Assembly (NCBI GenBank): GCA_934525625.1
Contig: CAKSZL010000001.1
Coordinates: forward strand, 372,001-436,000
Length of the DNA stretch: 64,000 nucleotides
Reading direction: 5' to 3'
Origin: an uncultured Burkholderiaceae bacterium
GTDB taxonomy: Bacteria; Pseudomonadota; Gammaproteobacteria; Burkholderiales; Burkholderiaceae_B
A program made the position numbers and the translations under genes. Shown in pieces: positions 1 through 8,305 of the stretch (position 1 is the stretch's first letter; each line of letters begins with the position of its first letter). A model generated the notes under the pieces. The model worked only from the letters and a program-made list of their open reading frames with translations. It did no database searches and was not told the origin of the DNA.

Positions 1-281
1 AGCATGGCCCACCAAAAGCCCGCTACGTGGAAGCCCTTGAGCACCGATCCGGCGAACCAGAACACCAGGGCGTTGATGACCAGCAGAAACAGGCCCAGCG
101 TAACGATGGTGATGGGCAGCGTCAGCAGCACCAGCACCGGGCGGACCAGCGTATTGAGCAAACCGATGACCAGCGCCGCCACCAAGGCGGAACCGAAAGA
201 ACTGACCGTGATGCCCGGCAGGATGTAGGCAACCGCCAACAAAGAAACCGCGCTAAGCAACCAAACGAGAAGCAACGACAT
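1..281 (-). CDS. Phage holin family (DUF360-like) inner-membrane protein, 3' end cut by window edge
   Basis: Reading the reverse strand from the ATG at 281 gives an almost wholly hydrophobic protein beginning MSLLLVWLLSAVSLLAVAYI, with at least three membrane segments and the GLLNTLVRPVLVLLTLPITI region typical of the small four-helix holin superfamily IV proteins. A strong ribosome site (AAGGAG) lies before the start. The reading frame is open to base 1, so the C-terminus is missing. In Bordetella-like genomes a gene of this family sits between ahcY and metF; ahcY is indeed the upstream neighbour, so metF probably lies to the left. The cellular role of the family is unproven; the holin name reflects family membership only. 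Confidence 0.8.
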   Translation of the reverse strand, partial: MSLLLVWLLSAVSLLAVAYILPGITVSSFGSALVAALVIGLLNTLVRPVLVLLTLPITIVTLGLFLLVINALVFWFAGSVLKGFHVAGFWWAM

Positions 282-350
282 GGCCTGTCTCCTTGAAAAC
301 ACCCGCCCGGCAGGCCTGGAACAAGCGATGCGCGAGCCGGCGAACACATA

Positions 351-421
351 CCCCCACGCTGCGCCTTCGGCTTGCCGCCCCCCGAGGGAGCGCTTTTGCC
401 TTGGAGCGGCACGGCGGCAAA
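351..421 (+). repeat. GC-rich intergenic repeat, copy A
   Basis: This copy starts CCCCCACGCTGCGCCTTCGG, continues through a GCCCCCCGAGGGAGCGC core and ends GGAGCGGCACGGCGGCAA. It fills most of the gap between ahcY and the holin-like gene. Related copies are at 3703-3780 (opposite strand), 3855-3937 and 22371-22419. All are intergenic or touch stop codons, which suits a dispersed repeat that may also act as a transcription stop. Confidence 0.65.
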
Positions 422-454
422 CAAGGGCGCGGCACAGGCCGCGCCCGCCCAGCC

Positions 455-1873
455 TTAGTAGCGGTAATGCTCGGGCTTGAACGGCCCGGCCACCGGCACG
501 TTGATGTAGTCGGCCTGCTCCTGCGACAGCGTCGTCAAGTTCACGCCCAGTTTCTTCAGGTGCAGGCGCGCCACTTTTTCATCCAGGTGCTTGGGCAGCA
601 CGTAGACCTTGCCGCTCTCGTAGGCGTCGCCGCGCGTGAACAGCTCGATTTGCGCGATGGTCTGGTTGGTGAACGAGGCCGACATCACGAAGGAGGGATG
701 GCCCGTGGCGCAGCCCAGGTTCACCAGCCGGCCCTGGGCCAGCAGGATGATGCGCTTGCCGTCGGGGAAGATGACGTGGTCGACCTGGGGCTTGATTTCT
801 TCCCATTGCAGGTCTTCCAGGCCGGCGACGTCGATCTCGTTGTCGAAATGGCCGATGTTGCAGACGATGGCCTGGTCCTTCATCTTGTCCATGTGGGCGC
901 GCGTGATGACGTGATAGTTGCCCGTGGCGGTGACGAAGAGGTCGGCCTTGTCGGCGGCTTCTTCCATGGTGACGACCTTGTAGCCTTCCATCGATGCCTG
1001 CAGCGCGCAGATGGGGTCGATCTCGGTGACCCACACCTGGGCGCGCAGCGCGGCCAGCGCCTGGGCGCAGCCCTTGCCCACGTCGCCGAAGCCGCAAACC
1101 ACGGCGATCTTGCCAGCCACCATGACGTCGGTGGCGCGCTTGATGCCGTCCACCAGCGACTCGCGGCAGCCATACAGGTTGTCGAACTTGGACTTGGTGA
1201 CCGAGTCGTTGACGTTGATGGCCGGGAAGGCCAGCTCGCCCTTCTTGGACATCTGGTACAGGCGATGCACGCCGGTGGTGGTTTCTTCGGTAACGCCGCG
1301 TATGTGCTTCAGGCGCTTGGAGTACCAGTTGGGGTCTTGCGCCAGCTGGGCCTTGATGGCGGCGTACAGCACGCGCTCTTCTTCGCTGGAAGGCTTGGCG
1401 ATGACGGAGGCGTCGGTCTCGGCCTTGGCGCCCAGGTGCAGCAGCAACGTGGCGTCGCCGCCGTCGTCCAGGATCATGTTGGCGGGCTGGTCTTCGGGCC
1501 AGTCGAAGATGCGGTGCGTGTACCGCCAGTATTCTTCGAGGGTTTCGCCCTTGACCGCAAACACGGGAATGCCGCGCGCGGCAATGGCGGCGGCGGCGTG
1601 GTCCTGCGTGGAGAAGATGTTGCACGAAGCCCAGCGCACCTGCGCGCCCAGCGCAACCAGGGTCTCGATGAGCACGCCGGTCTGGATCGTCATGTGCAGG
1701 CTGCCGGCGATGCGCGCGCCCTTCAGGGGCTGCGAGGCGGCGTATTCTTCGCGCGTGGCCATCAGGCCGGGCATTTCGGTTTCGGCGATGGCCAGCTCGC
1801 GGCGGCCCCACTCGGCCAGGCCGATGTCGGCGACGACGTAATCGGAAAGGGAATTGTCAGCTACGGTGTTCAT
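455..1873 (-). CDS. ahcY: Adenosylhomocysteinase (S-adenosyl-L-homocysteine hydrolase)
   Basis: This enzyme splits S-adenosylhomocysteine into adenosine and homocysteine with NAD, regenerating the methyl cycle in the cytoplasm. The 472-residue product begins [20 protein letters not shown] and ends KPEHYRY, the invariant AHCY C-terminus. It carries the NAD-binding GFGDVGKG motif and the GSLHMTIQT substrate region. The start at 1873 was chosen because it gives the standard family N-terminus; further upstream in-frame codons fall in the riboswitch leader. A SAH riboswitch precedes it, so expression should rise when S-adenosylhomocysteine accumulates. metK lies upstream on the same strand but is separated by two genes. 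Confidence 0.97.
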   Translation of the reverse strand: MNTVADNSLSDYVVADIGLAEWGRRELAIAETEMPGLMATREEYAASQPLKGARIAGSLHMTIQTGVLIETLVALGAQVRWASCNIFSTQDHAAAAIAARGIPVFAVKGETLEEYWRYTHRIFDWPEDQPANMILDDGGDATLLLHLGAKAETDASVIAKPSSEEERVLYAAIKAQLAQDPNWYSKRLKHIRGVTEETTTGVHRLYQMSKKGELAFPAINVNDSVTKSKFDNLYGCRESLVDGIKRATDVMVAGKIAVVCGFGDVGKGCAQALAALRAQVWVTEIDPICALQASMEGYKVVTMEEAADKADLFVTATGNYHVITRAHMDKMKDQAIVCNIGHFDNEIDVAGLEDLQWEEIKPQVDHVIFPDGKRIILLAQGRLVNLGCATGHPSFVMSASFTNQTIAQIELFTRGDAYESGKVYVLPKHLDEKVARLHLKKLGVNLTTLSQEQADYINVPVAGPFKPEHYRY

Positions 1874-1945
1874 GGAAAAAAGCTCCGGTACCCGTAGCGG
1901 CCGAGAAGCACAATGCTCACCATCGCCCGCTACGCAAGAGAGGAT

Positions 1946-2072
1946 GAGCGTCGTTCTTTCTGGAAAGAAATCCTGAGCCTGGCAGGCGGCCGGCAACCTA
2001 ATCGCAAGGGGGAGAACCACCGCTTGCAAGGGCCCGCGCTTGGGTGAAACCTGTCGCAACGCTCCTCAGGAA
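1946..2072 (-). promoter_or_regulatory. SAH riboswitch in the ahcY leader
   Basis: On the reverse strand the leader has TCCTGAGGAGCGTTGCGAC (rc of 2053-2071), later GCCAGGCTCAGGA (rc of 1971-1983) and then AACGACGCTC (rc of 1946-1955). TCCTGAG pairs with CTCAGGA to form P1, and GAGCG pairs with the downstream CGCTC to form the pseudoknot. These are the conserved blocks of the SAH riboswitch known upstream of ahcY in beta- and gammaproteobacteria. A TTCTTT/AAAGAA hairpin sits between P1 and the pseudoknot strand. The ahcY start codon lies about 70 bases downstream. Confidence 0.88.
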
Positions 2073-2165
2073 CGGCGTCATTGTAACGCAGCGCAGGTGC
2101 GGTGTCTGCACGTCCACGCGCGCCCCGCCGCCGCTGCAAACGCCGCGCGAGTCTTTCCCGCCCCC

Positions 2166-3674
2166 TCAGTTCTTCGTACCGCGCGGGCAGGCCTTGAGCT
2201 GGCCCGCGGCGCAATCCCGGGCCCGCTGCGCATCTTCTTTGCGCAAGGCCGCCATGCGTTCCTCCTGCCGCAGCGCCGCCTGCGCCTCTTTCAGCCTTTT
2301 CTCGGCATCCTTGGCTTCCTGCTTGATCCTGGCCGCTTCCTCCGCCGTCGGCAGCTTCATGCTGCCCTGCAGATGCTCGTCTTCCAGGCTCTTCCAGACT
2401 ACATAGATCGGTTTCGGCTCATGATGCCGCCACCCGTCGTAGGTATCCCGCGCGGACTTCAGGCTGATGTATGTCTCGCAGTTAAGCGCAGCAGCGTAAT
2501 GCGCCGGCGCAAAACCAGAAGTCTTGACCGCCCTTTCGAACCTGTTCTTGACTCGATAAGACGTATTCGGGCCATCGTAGGCATCAAACTCGGCCTCAGC
2601 CTTCGCTGACCCACGAGGGTAAGGCTCACTCCAAATACGCTCGTTGATCAGGTTGCTGACGAAGGTATGGCTGGTTTTGCCGTCCACCTGAATCACGCTG
2701 TACCAGCAGTACGACCAGAAGTCTCCCCGCTTGCTTGTTTTCGGCGCAGGCTTGAAGCTGGCCTGCAGATCGTTCATCGACTTCAAGGCGCTTTCCGTTT
2801 TTTCCGCATCGGCCTTGGCCGCGGCAAGCGTCTCCCGGGCCGCGCGCAGATGCATCTCGGCTTGGGAAGCCGCTTCGTCCGCCTTTGCCACCGCATCATT
2901 GGCCTGTTGCCGCCGCGCCTGCTCCGCCGCATCGGGCCTGGATTCACCAGCAAGTATGCCGGCCGCGGTCAGCACTATGCCGCTCGACGCGCTACCGCCC
3001 GAGCGGCCCGACGCAGCAGACCCGCTTGTCGGCGTGCCGGCGGCACTACCGGACGCGGGGGTAGCCGAAACAGGTGCGGAAATAGCCGCAGCGGACGCTG
3101 TCGGCCCGCTCTTCGAAAACGAGGCGGACGTCTTTTCGTAGCGGTCGGTGGGTGCGAGTTCACGCACCGAAACCAAGGCGCCGTCCTTGATTTCAGCCCC
3201 GCGCACCTCGAACGCGCCGTCTTTGGCCAATACGGCCTGATACGGAAAAGACATCGGCCCGGCGCCTTCGAACAACACGCTGCCGTCGTGCTGAACCGTG
3301 CCTTTCCAGGCCATGCCCATGAGGCCTGGCGACTGAAAATACAGCACGCCCGCCTGCTCGCCGCGCCACAGCATATAGGTATTCATGGGTTCGGCAGCCC
3401 CCTTGATATATGCGGTTTCTTCCAAGACCCATCCTGGCCTGATCCAGCGCCATTCCAGGCGTGTGCCGCCGTTTCGGGACGAGAGGCGCGACGCGCCGGC
3501 CAAGTCCACGTAAATGCCCCACAAGGCGCGATTCGACGCATCCGCTTTGTCCTGGGCCGAAGCCGGTTTCGTGGCCAGGCCCTGCGGCATGGGGGGAATG
3601 TTCTGGAACGGCGCGCAACCCGCCAGGCAAAACCCGACCACGGACGCAGCCAGCGTCAGACGCCATGACTTCAT
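2166..3674 (-). CDS. Predicted lipoprotein of unknown function with central Ala-rich coiled coil
   Basis: The product is 502 residues. It begins MKSWRLTLAASVVGFCLAGC, a signal peptide with a lipobox (LAGC) and the lipidated cysteine at residue 20, so it should be anchored to a membrane. An N-terminal globular part (about 50-200) is followed by a Ser/Ala/Gly linker, an Ala/Glu-rich helical stretch (about 230-290), a second folded part around residues 300-420, and another charged helix before a short Cys-containing tail. GGGGAG precedes the ATG at 3674. I do not recognise the family. It stands alone, flanked by the riboswitch on one side and two repeats on the other. Confidence 0.75.
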   Translation of the reverse strand: MKSWRLTLAASVVGFCLAGCAPFQNIPPMPQGLATKPASAQDKADASNRALWGIYVDLAGASRLSSRNGGTRLEWRWIRPGWVLEETAYIKGAAEPMNTYMLWRGEQAGVLYFQSPGLMGMAWKGTVQHDGSVLFEGAGPMSFPYQAVLAKDGAFEVRGAEIKDGALVSVRELAPTDRYEKTSASFSKSGPTASAAAISAPVSATPASGSAAGTPTSGSAASGRSGGSASSGIVLTAAGILAGESRPDAAEQARRQQANDAVAKADEAASQAEMHLRAARETLAAAKADAEKTESALKSMNDLQASFKPAPKTSKRGDFWSYCWYSVIQVDGKTSHTFVSNLINERIWSEPYPRGSAKAEAEFDAYDGPNTSYRVKNRFERAVKTSGFAPAHYAAALNCETYISLKSARDTYDGWRHHEPKPIYVVWKSLEDEHLQGSMKLPTAEEAARIKQEAKDAEKRLKEAQAALRQEERMAALRKEDAQRARDCAAGQLKACPRGTKN

Positions 3675-3702
3675 TGGTATCTCCCCAAGGCGCTCGGCCC
3701 TT

Positions 3703-3780
3703 TTTTGCCGCCGAGCCGCGCCTAAGGCAAAAAGCGCCCTCTCGGGGAGCAGCAAGCCAAAGGCGAAGCGCGGGGGCTTT
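3703..3780 (-). repeat. GC-rich intergenic repeat, copy B (reverse orientation)
   Basis: Read on the reverse strand it gives GCCCCCGCGCTTCGCCTTTG, then TGCTGCTCCCCGAGAGGGCGC and an end resembling GCGGCTCGGCGGCAAAAAA. This matches copies A and C over nearly the whole length. Copies B and C face each other about 75 bp apart just upstream of the lipoprotein gene. Confidence 0.65.
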
Positions 3781-3854
3781 TTTGAGTTTTTATGCGGCCC
3801 GAAGCGCTCTACGGCGGCAGCGGCCTTACCGCGCTGATTATACGTTTGAAAAAT

Positions 3855-3937
3855 GCCCCCACGGTTCGCCCGCTGCGCAGGCTCCCTGCCCCCCAGGGGG
3901 GCGTTTTTCATCTTGGGGCGGCCCGGCGATGAAAAAT
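3855..3937 (+). repeat. GC-rich intergenic repeat, copy C
   Basis: It starts GCCCCCACGGTTCGCCCGCT, has a CCCCCCAGGGGGGCG inverted core and ends GGCGGCCCGGCGATGAAAAAT. It reaches the stop codon of the DUF1289 gene. It is convergent with copy B, and together the two could form a large stem in RNA. Confidence 0.65.
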
Positions 3938-4197
3938 CAGCGCCGCGGGTAGCCCTGCGAACGAATGCGCGCCCAGATGGCGCGCTTTTCGTCGTCGGAG
4001 AGAAACACCCAGTTGGCGACTTCCATGGCGGTGCGGCCGCAGCCGCGGCATATCTCGTCGTACAGGGTGGAGCAGATGGCCACGCAGGGCGAGTCGGTGG
4101 GCAGCAAGCTGTGGTTGGGGGAATGGGCGGCCTTGCCGCCGCCCGTTTCCTTCTGGCCGTCATCGCTGCCGGGTACGTCTTTTGGCAAGTCGGACAT
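3937..4197 (-). CDS. DUF1289 domain protein (small Cys-rich)
   Basis: A small protein of 86 residues from the ATG at 4197 (MSDLPKDVPGSDDGQKETGG), with an alternative ATG five codons upstream at 4212. The middle carries SPCVAICSTLYDEICRGCGR, the CxxxC...CxGC cysteine pattern of DUF1289, followed by the usual W...L..DEKRAIWARI helix. The cysteines suggest a metal site, but no function is established for the family. It lies 21 bases after metK on the same strand and is probably cotranscribed with it. Confidence 0.85.
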   Translation of the reverse strand: MSDLPKDVPGSDDGQKETGGGKAAHSPNHSLLPTDSPCVAICSTLYDEICRGCGRTAMEVANWVFLSDDEKRAIWARIRSQGYPRR

Positions 4198-4218
4198 GTA
4201 CGCCTTGAACATGCCGGC

Positions 4219-5382
4219 TCAAGCGGCTTGCTTGAGCACTTGCGCTTTATCGACGGCTTCCCAGCTGAACTCGGGTTCGGAACGCCCGAAGTGGCCGTAG
4301 GCCGCCGTTTTGGTGTAGATGGGACGCAGCAGGTCGAGCATCAGGGTGATGCCGCGCGGACGCAGGTCGAAGTGCTCGCGCACCAGCAGGGCGATCTGGT
4401 CGTCGGGGATGACGCCGGTGTCGCCCGTGTTGACGGTGATGTTGATGGGCTCGGCCACGCCGATGGCGTAGCTGATCTGCACTTGGCATTGCTGCGCCAG
4501 GCCGGCGGCCACGATGTTCTTGGCAACGTAGCGCGCGGCGTAGGCGGCCGAGCGGTCGACCTTGGAGGGGTCTTTGCCCGAGAACGCGCCGCCGCCGTGC
4601 GGGCATGCGCCGCCGTAGGTGTCGACGATGATCTTGCGGCCGGTCAGGCCGCAATCGCCCTGCGGGCCGCCGATGACGAACTGGCCGGTGGGGTTGATGA
4701 GGAAGCGCGTCTTGCCGGTAAGCAGGCCGTCGGGGAAGCTCGGCTTGATGATGTTTTCGATGACGGCTTCGCGGATGTCGGCCTGCGAGATGTCGCGGTC
4801 GTGTTGGGTGGAAAGCACCACGGTGTCGACCTCGGCGGGCTTGCCGTCGACGTAGCGGAAGGTGACTTGCGACTTGGCGTCCGGGCGCAGCCAGGGCAGG
4901 CGGCCGTCTTTGCGCAGCTCGCTCTGGCGCTGCACCAGGCGGTGCGCGTACCAGATGGGGGCGGGCATGAGGTCGGGCGTTTCGTTGCAGGCGTAGCCGA
5001 ACATCAGGCCCTGGTCGCCCGCGCCTTGGTCCATGTTGGCTTCGGGGCCGCGGTCCACGCCCTGGGCGATGTCGGGCGATTGCTTGTCATAGGCCACCAG
5101 CACCGCGCAGCCTTTGTAGTCGATGCCGTAGTCGGTGTTGTCGTAGCCGATGCGCTTGATGGTTTCGCGCGCCACCTGAATGTAGTCCACATTGGCCGTG
5201 GTCGTGATTTCCCCCGCCAGCACCACCAAGCCGGTATTGCACAGGGTTTCCGCCGCGACGCGCGCGAGGGGGTCCTGTTCGAAAATGGCGTCCAGGATGG
5301 CGTCGGAAATCTGGTCGGCAACCTTGTCGGGGTGGCCTTCAGAGACGGATTCCGAAGTGAAGAGGTAATCGTTGTTGACCAC
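4219..5382 (-). CDS. metK: Methionine adenosyltransferase (S-adenosylmethionine synthetase)
   Basis: It makes S-adenosylmethionine from methionine and ATP in the cytoplasm. The 387-residue product starts at a GTG (5382) with AAGGAAG just upstream and reads [20 protein letters not shown], which matches the family N-terminus. An ATG further up (5439) would add 19 unconserved residues and was rejected. The GHPDK ATP site, the [10 protein letters not shown] signature (G-A-G-D-Q-G) and the [17 protein letters not shown] loop are intact. With ahcY in the same region it forms a SAM-cycle neighbourhood. Confidence 0.96.
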   Translation of the reverse strand: MVNNDYLFTSESVSEGHPDKVADQISDAILDAIFEQDPLARVAAETLCNTGLVVLAGEITTTANVDYIQVARETIKRIGYDNTDYGIDYKGCAVLVAYDKQSPDIAQGVDRGPEANMDQGAGDQGLMFGYACNETPDLMPAPIWYAHRLVQRQSELRKDGRLPWLRPDAKSQVTFRYVDGKPAEVDTVVLSTQHDRDISQADIREAVIENIIKPSFPDGLLTGKTRFLINPTGQFVIGGPQGDCGLTGRKIIVDTYGGACPHGGGAFSGKDPSKVDRSAAYAARYVAKNIVAAGLAQQCQVQISYAIGVAEPINITVNTGDTGVIPDDQIALLVREHFDLRPRGITLMLDLLRPIYTKTAAYGHFGRSEPEFSWEAVDKAQVLKQAA

Positions 5383-5742
5383 GGGATGCTTCCTTTGGCC
5401 GCCGGGCGGCCTAAACAGGTTGAACGGTTCGCGTTGCACCTTGGATAGGAACGGCCAGCCGGGCGCGACGCTTTAGCGGCATTTTGGCCCCGCCCGTATC
5501 GGGTTGGCGGGCCGTCGCTCCGCAAGTTGTCGTTTAACTTAGCGATACCGGGCCGCATCGGCGGCGAATGCGCCTCATGCGGCCCGGCCCAAAGGATTTT
5601 AAGCGAAAATACCGAGCAATATATGTTTCATACTATCAAATCGGATATAGATATTCCCAGCGCTTCTCTGAACAAGTCCTTAAGCCGCGGCGCCCGCCCG
5701 CCGCTTGGTTTGTATAAATGATAGCCCTGCCATAGGGATTCC
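5383..5742. other. Divergent intergenic region metK / lpxL-type gene
   Basis: This 360-bp gap separates the divergent metK and first acyltransferase gene. The half near metK is GC-rich; positions 5595-5665 are AT-rich and include ATATATG and TATAGATATT, a likely place for promoters. A weak TATAAA lies at 5712-5717 before the acyltransferase gene. I see no riboswitch consensus, repeat or convincing ORF in it. Confidence 0.4.
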
Positions 5743-6597
5743 ATGCTGTTGTTCTTGCTTCGCCTTCTGGCCTGCCTGCCGCTGTCCTGGCTTCATGCCA
5801 TCGGACACGTTCTCGGCCGGGTCGTCTACGCCCTGCCGGGCCGCTACCGCGATCGCCTGCGGCGCAATGCCGCGCAGGCTGGCTATCCGCGGGCCGCGTT
5901 CGCGCGCCGTGCCGCCGCGCAGACGGGCGCCATGATCATGGAGCTGCCCAAGGTGTGGCTGCGCAGCGAACAATGCCTGGCCCGCACCCAAAGCAACGAC
6001 GATGCCGTACGCGAGGCCTTGGCGGAGGGGCGCGGCATTCTGTATTTGACGCCCCACCTGGGCACCTTCGAGATCGTCGGCCGGCATTGCTCGAAGTACG
6101 GCCCGCTAACCGTCATGTTCCGCCCGGCGCGCAAGGCATGGCTGAACTCGGCCATGGAACAGGCCCGCAATACGGCGCAGATGCGCGCCGTGCCAGCCAC
6201 CACGCAAGGCGTGCGCGAGTTCGTGCGCGCGCTCAAGCGCGGCGAAGCCGTGGGCATGCTGCCCGACCAGGCTCCCGGCAAAGGCGATGGCGTCTGGGCG
6301 CCGTTCTTCGGCCGCCCGGCCTACACCATGACGCTGGCCGGCAAGCTGGCCCGGCAAACCGGCGTGGCCGTCATTCTGTGCGCGGCTGAACGGCTGCCGC
6401 GCGGGCAGGGCTGGCGCATGCACCACCTGCGCCTGCCCGAACCCTTGCCCGCCGACGCCACCGAACTGGCTACCCTGATCAACTCGCAGATGGAAACGCT
6501 GATCCGGCGCTTTCCCGAGCAGTATCTGTGGAGCTACAACCGGTATAAAGTGCCGGCGGGCGCGCCGCAACCTCCCGACGAAGAGGCCGGCACATGA
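5743..6597 (+). CDS. Lysophospholipid / lipid A acyltransferase, LpxL (HtrB) family, first copy
   Basis: It transfers an acyl chain from acyl-ACP to the lipid A precursor at the inner membrane. The 284-residue protein has an N-terminal membrane anchor (MLLFLLRLLACLPLSWLHAI) and the family catalytic HX4E motif as HLGTFE (His105, Glu110). FRPARKAWLN (about 120-130), MLPDQAPGKGDG (about 175) and the C-terminal YLWSYNRYK are other family landmarks. AGGGAT precedes the ATG. Its stop overlaps the start of a second acyltransferase by four bases, so the two are translationally coupled. Which acyl position each modifies cannot be told from sequence. Confidence 0.92.
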   Translation: MLLFLLRLLACLPLSWLHAIGHVLGRVVYALPGRYRDRLRRNAAQAGYPRAAFARRAAAQTGAMIMELPKVWLRSEQCLARTQSNDDAVREALAEGRGILYLTPHLGTFEIVGRHCSKYGPLTVMFRPARKAWLNSAMEQARNTAQMRAVPATTQGVREFVRALKRGEAVGMLPDQAPGKGDGVWAPFFGRPAYTMTLAGKLARQTGVAVILCAAERLPRGQGWRMHHLRLPEPLPADATELATLINSQMETLIRRFPEQYLWSYNRYKVPAGAPQPPDEEAGT

Positions 6598-7508
6598 CGC
6601 GCAACACCAGATCCGCCATGAATAAACTCAAAGACCGCCTGCTGCGCGGCCTGTTCTCGTACCTGGGCCGATGCTCCGACGCCACGCGCCTGCGCTGGGG
6701 CCGCGCGCTGGGCTGGCTGGGCATACGCCTGATGCGCTCGCGTGTGCACGTCGTGCGCAGCAATCTGCGCGCCTGCTTTCCCGAATTGCCCGACGACGAG
6801 CGCGAGGCCCTGCTGCGCCGCCACTTTCGCCTGCTGGGGCAATCGGTGGTCGATCGCGGCCTGCTGTGGTTCGGCACGCGCGAGCGCATGGAACCCATTC
6901 TGCAAATAGAAGGGCTGGAACACCTGCAAGCCTTGCTGGACCAGAACAAGCGCATTCTGATGCTGGCGCCGCACTTCATCGGCCTTGACGCCTCGGCCAC
7001 GCGCCTGACGTGGTTCCTGAAGGTGTCGGCCACCATGTACACGCCGCAAAGCGACCCGGAAGTCGACCGCATCGTGCGCGAAGGCCGGGCGCGCTTCAAC
7101 GAAGTTAACCTGGTCAGCCGCCGCGACGGCGTGCGCGGGCTGATCCGGCATCTGCGCAACGGCGTGCCGGTGTACTACCTGCCGGACATGGATTTCGGCC
7201 GCGAAGGCGCGGCCTTCGTGCCGTTCTTCGGCGTGCCCGCCGCCACCTTGCTGACCACCGCGCAAATCGCGCGCAGCATGGACGCCTCGGTGGTGCCCAT
7301 CGTCAGCCGGCTGGACGACCGCACCGGCGTCTACCGCATCCAGGTGCTGCCGCCGCTGCCGGACTTCCCCGGCGAAGACAGCCCCCAAGCCGCCACCGCC
7401 CGCCTCAATACGCTGCTGGAATCATGGGTCAAGCCCGACCCCGCCCAGTATTACTGGGTGCACCGGCGCTTCAAGACCCGGCCCGAGGGCGAGCCTTCCA
7501 TCTATTGA
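6594..7508 (+). CDS. Lipid A acyltransferase, LpxL/LpxM family, second copy
   Basis: The 304-residue protein belongs to the same family as its upstream partner but is clearly divergent. Its catalytic motif is HFIGLD (His127, Asp132). YYLPDMDFGREGAAFVPFFG (about 185-204) and the terminal YYWVHRRFKTRP match secondary acyltransferases. The ATG at 6594 overlaps the previous stop (ATGA); an in-frame ATG at 6618 is an alternative start. Tandem LpxL-type genes beside metK are familiar from Bordetella-like genomes and suggest two successive secondary acylations of lipid A. Confidence 0.92.
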   Translation: MTRNTRSAMNKLKDRLLRGLFSYLGRCSDATRLRWGRALGWLGIRLMRSRVHVVRSNLRACFPELPDDEREALLRRHFRLLGQSVVDRGLLWFGTRERMEPILQIEGLEHLQALLDQNKRILMLAPHFIGLDASATRLTWFLKVSATMYTPQSDPEVDRIVREGRARFNEVNLVSRRDGVRGLIRHLRNGVPVYYLPDMDFGREGAAFVPFFGVPAATLLTTAQIARSMDASVVPIVSRLDDRTGVYRIQVLPPLPDFPGEDSPQAATARLNTLLESWVKPDPAQYYWVHRRFKTRPEGEPSIY

Positions 7509-7590
7509 GTGTACGATTCATGCAAGACGCCGCAACGATTTCCGGCCCTTGCCGGGAAACGCGCCACCAACCTAGGAATATCGACGCACC

Positions 7591-8271
7591 ATGAGCTCTT
7601 CTCCGCTAAACGCCGCCGACGTGGCGGCTTTTCTGCAGCAACACCCTGACTTCTTCCAGGAACACGCCGACTTATTCGCCAGCCTGAAGGTGCCGCATCC
7701 GCACGCCGCCCACGCCATTTCGCTGGGCGAACGCCAAATACTTACGCTGCGCGCCAAGGCCAAGGATCTCGAATGGCAGCTGTCCAGCCTGGTGTTCAAC
7801 GCCTCCGGCAACGAGCGCATCTCGCGCACGCTGACGGACTGGTGCGCGCACATGCTGGCCGAGGACGACGCCGCGCGCCTGCCCGAAGCCATCGTGGAAG
7901 GCCTGCGCTCGCTGTTCGACCTGCCCGCCGTCACGCTGCGCCTGTGGAATCTGCCGCGCCTGCCCGAAGGCCCCTACGCCCTGGCGCCCGACGCCGAGCT
8001 GCTGGCCTACGCGCGCACGCTGTCCAAGCCGTATTGCGGCCCGCTGCAAGGCCAGCCTCCCGCCGCCTGGCTGGACGAACCGCCCGCCTCGCTGGCCATC
8101 GTGCCGTTAAGTGCGGGTGAAGGCGCCGAGCCCTTCGGGCTGCTCGTCATCGCTTCCGACGACGCCGCGCGCTTTACCGCCGACATGGGCACCACCTTCC
8201 TGGAAACCCTGGGCCGCCTGGCCAGCGCCGCCCTGGGCCGCCTGGCGCACGCGCCGGCCAATCAGGCCTAA
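7591..8271 (+). CDS. DUF484 family protein
   Basis: A 226-residue soluble protein. The N-terminus (AADVAAFLQQHPDFFQEHAD) is the hallmark of DUF484, and a GAF-like fold is predicted for the rest (FGLLVIASDDAARFTADMGT near residue 185). DUF484 genes commonly lie just before xerC, as here. Its biochemical role is unknown; a sensory or accessory role to XerC or cell-wall genes is inference. Note that dapF, often the upstream neighbour in gammaproteobacteria, is absent from this spot. Confidence 0.88.
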   Translation: MSSSPLNAADVAAFLQQHPDFFQEHADLFASLKVPHPHAAHAISLGERQILTLRAKAKDLEWQLSSLVFNASGNERISRTLTDWCAHMLAEDDAARLPEAIVEGLRSLFDLPAVTLRLWNLPRLPEGPYALAPDAELLAYARTLSKPYCGPLQGQPPAAWLDEPPASLAIVPLSAGEGAEPFGLLVIASDDAARFTADMGTTFLETLGRLASAALGRLAHAPANQA

Positions 8272-8305
8272 GCCGGGGCCGGCAAGCACCCAGGACACCA
8301 ACGCC

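Noticed and set aside
293..1897. 534-codon plus-strand frame opposite ahcY
   Set aside because: It mirrors ahcY codon for codon in a GC-rich genome, has a His/Gly/Val-rich low-information sequence and no family features.
5383..5560. Possible SAM riboswitch before metK
   Set aside because: None of the known SAM riboswitch conserved blocks could be found in the leader.
5527..5721. 64-codon frame in the metK/acyltransferase gap
   Set aside because: No ribosome site, AT-rich promoter-like DNA, no recognisable protein features.
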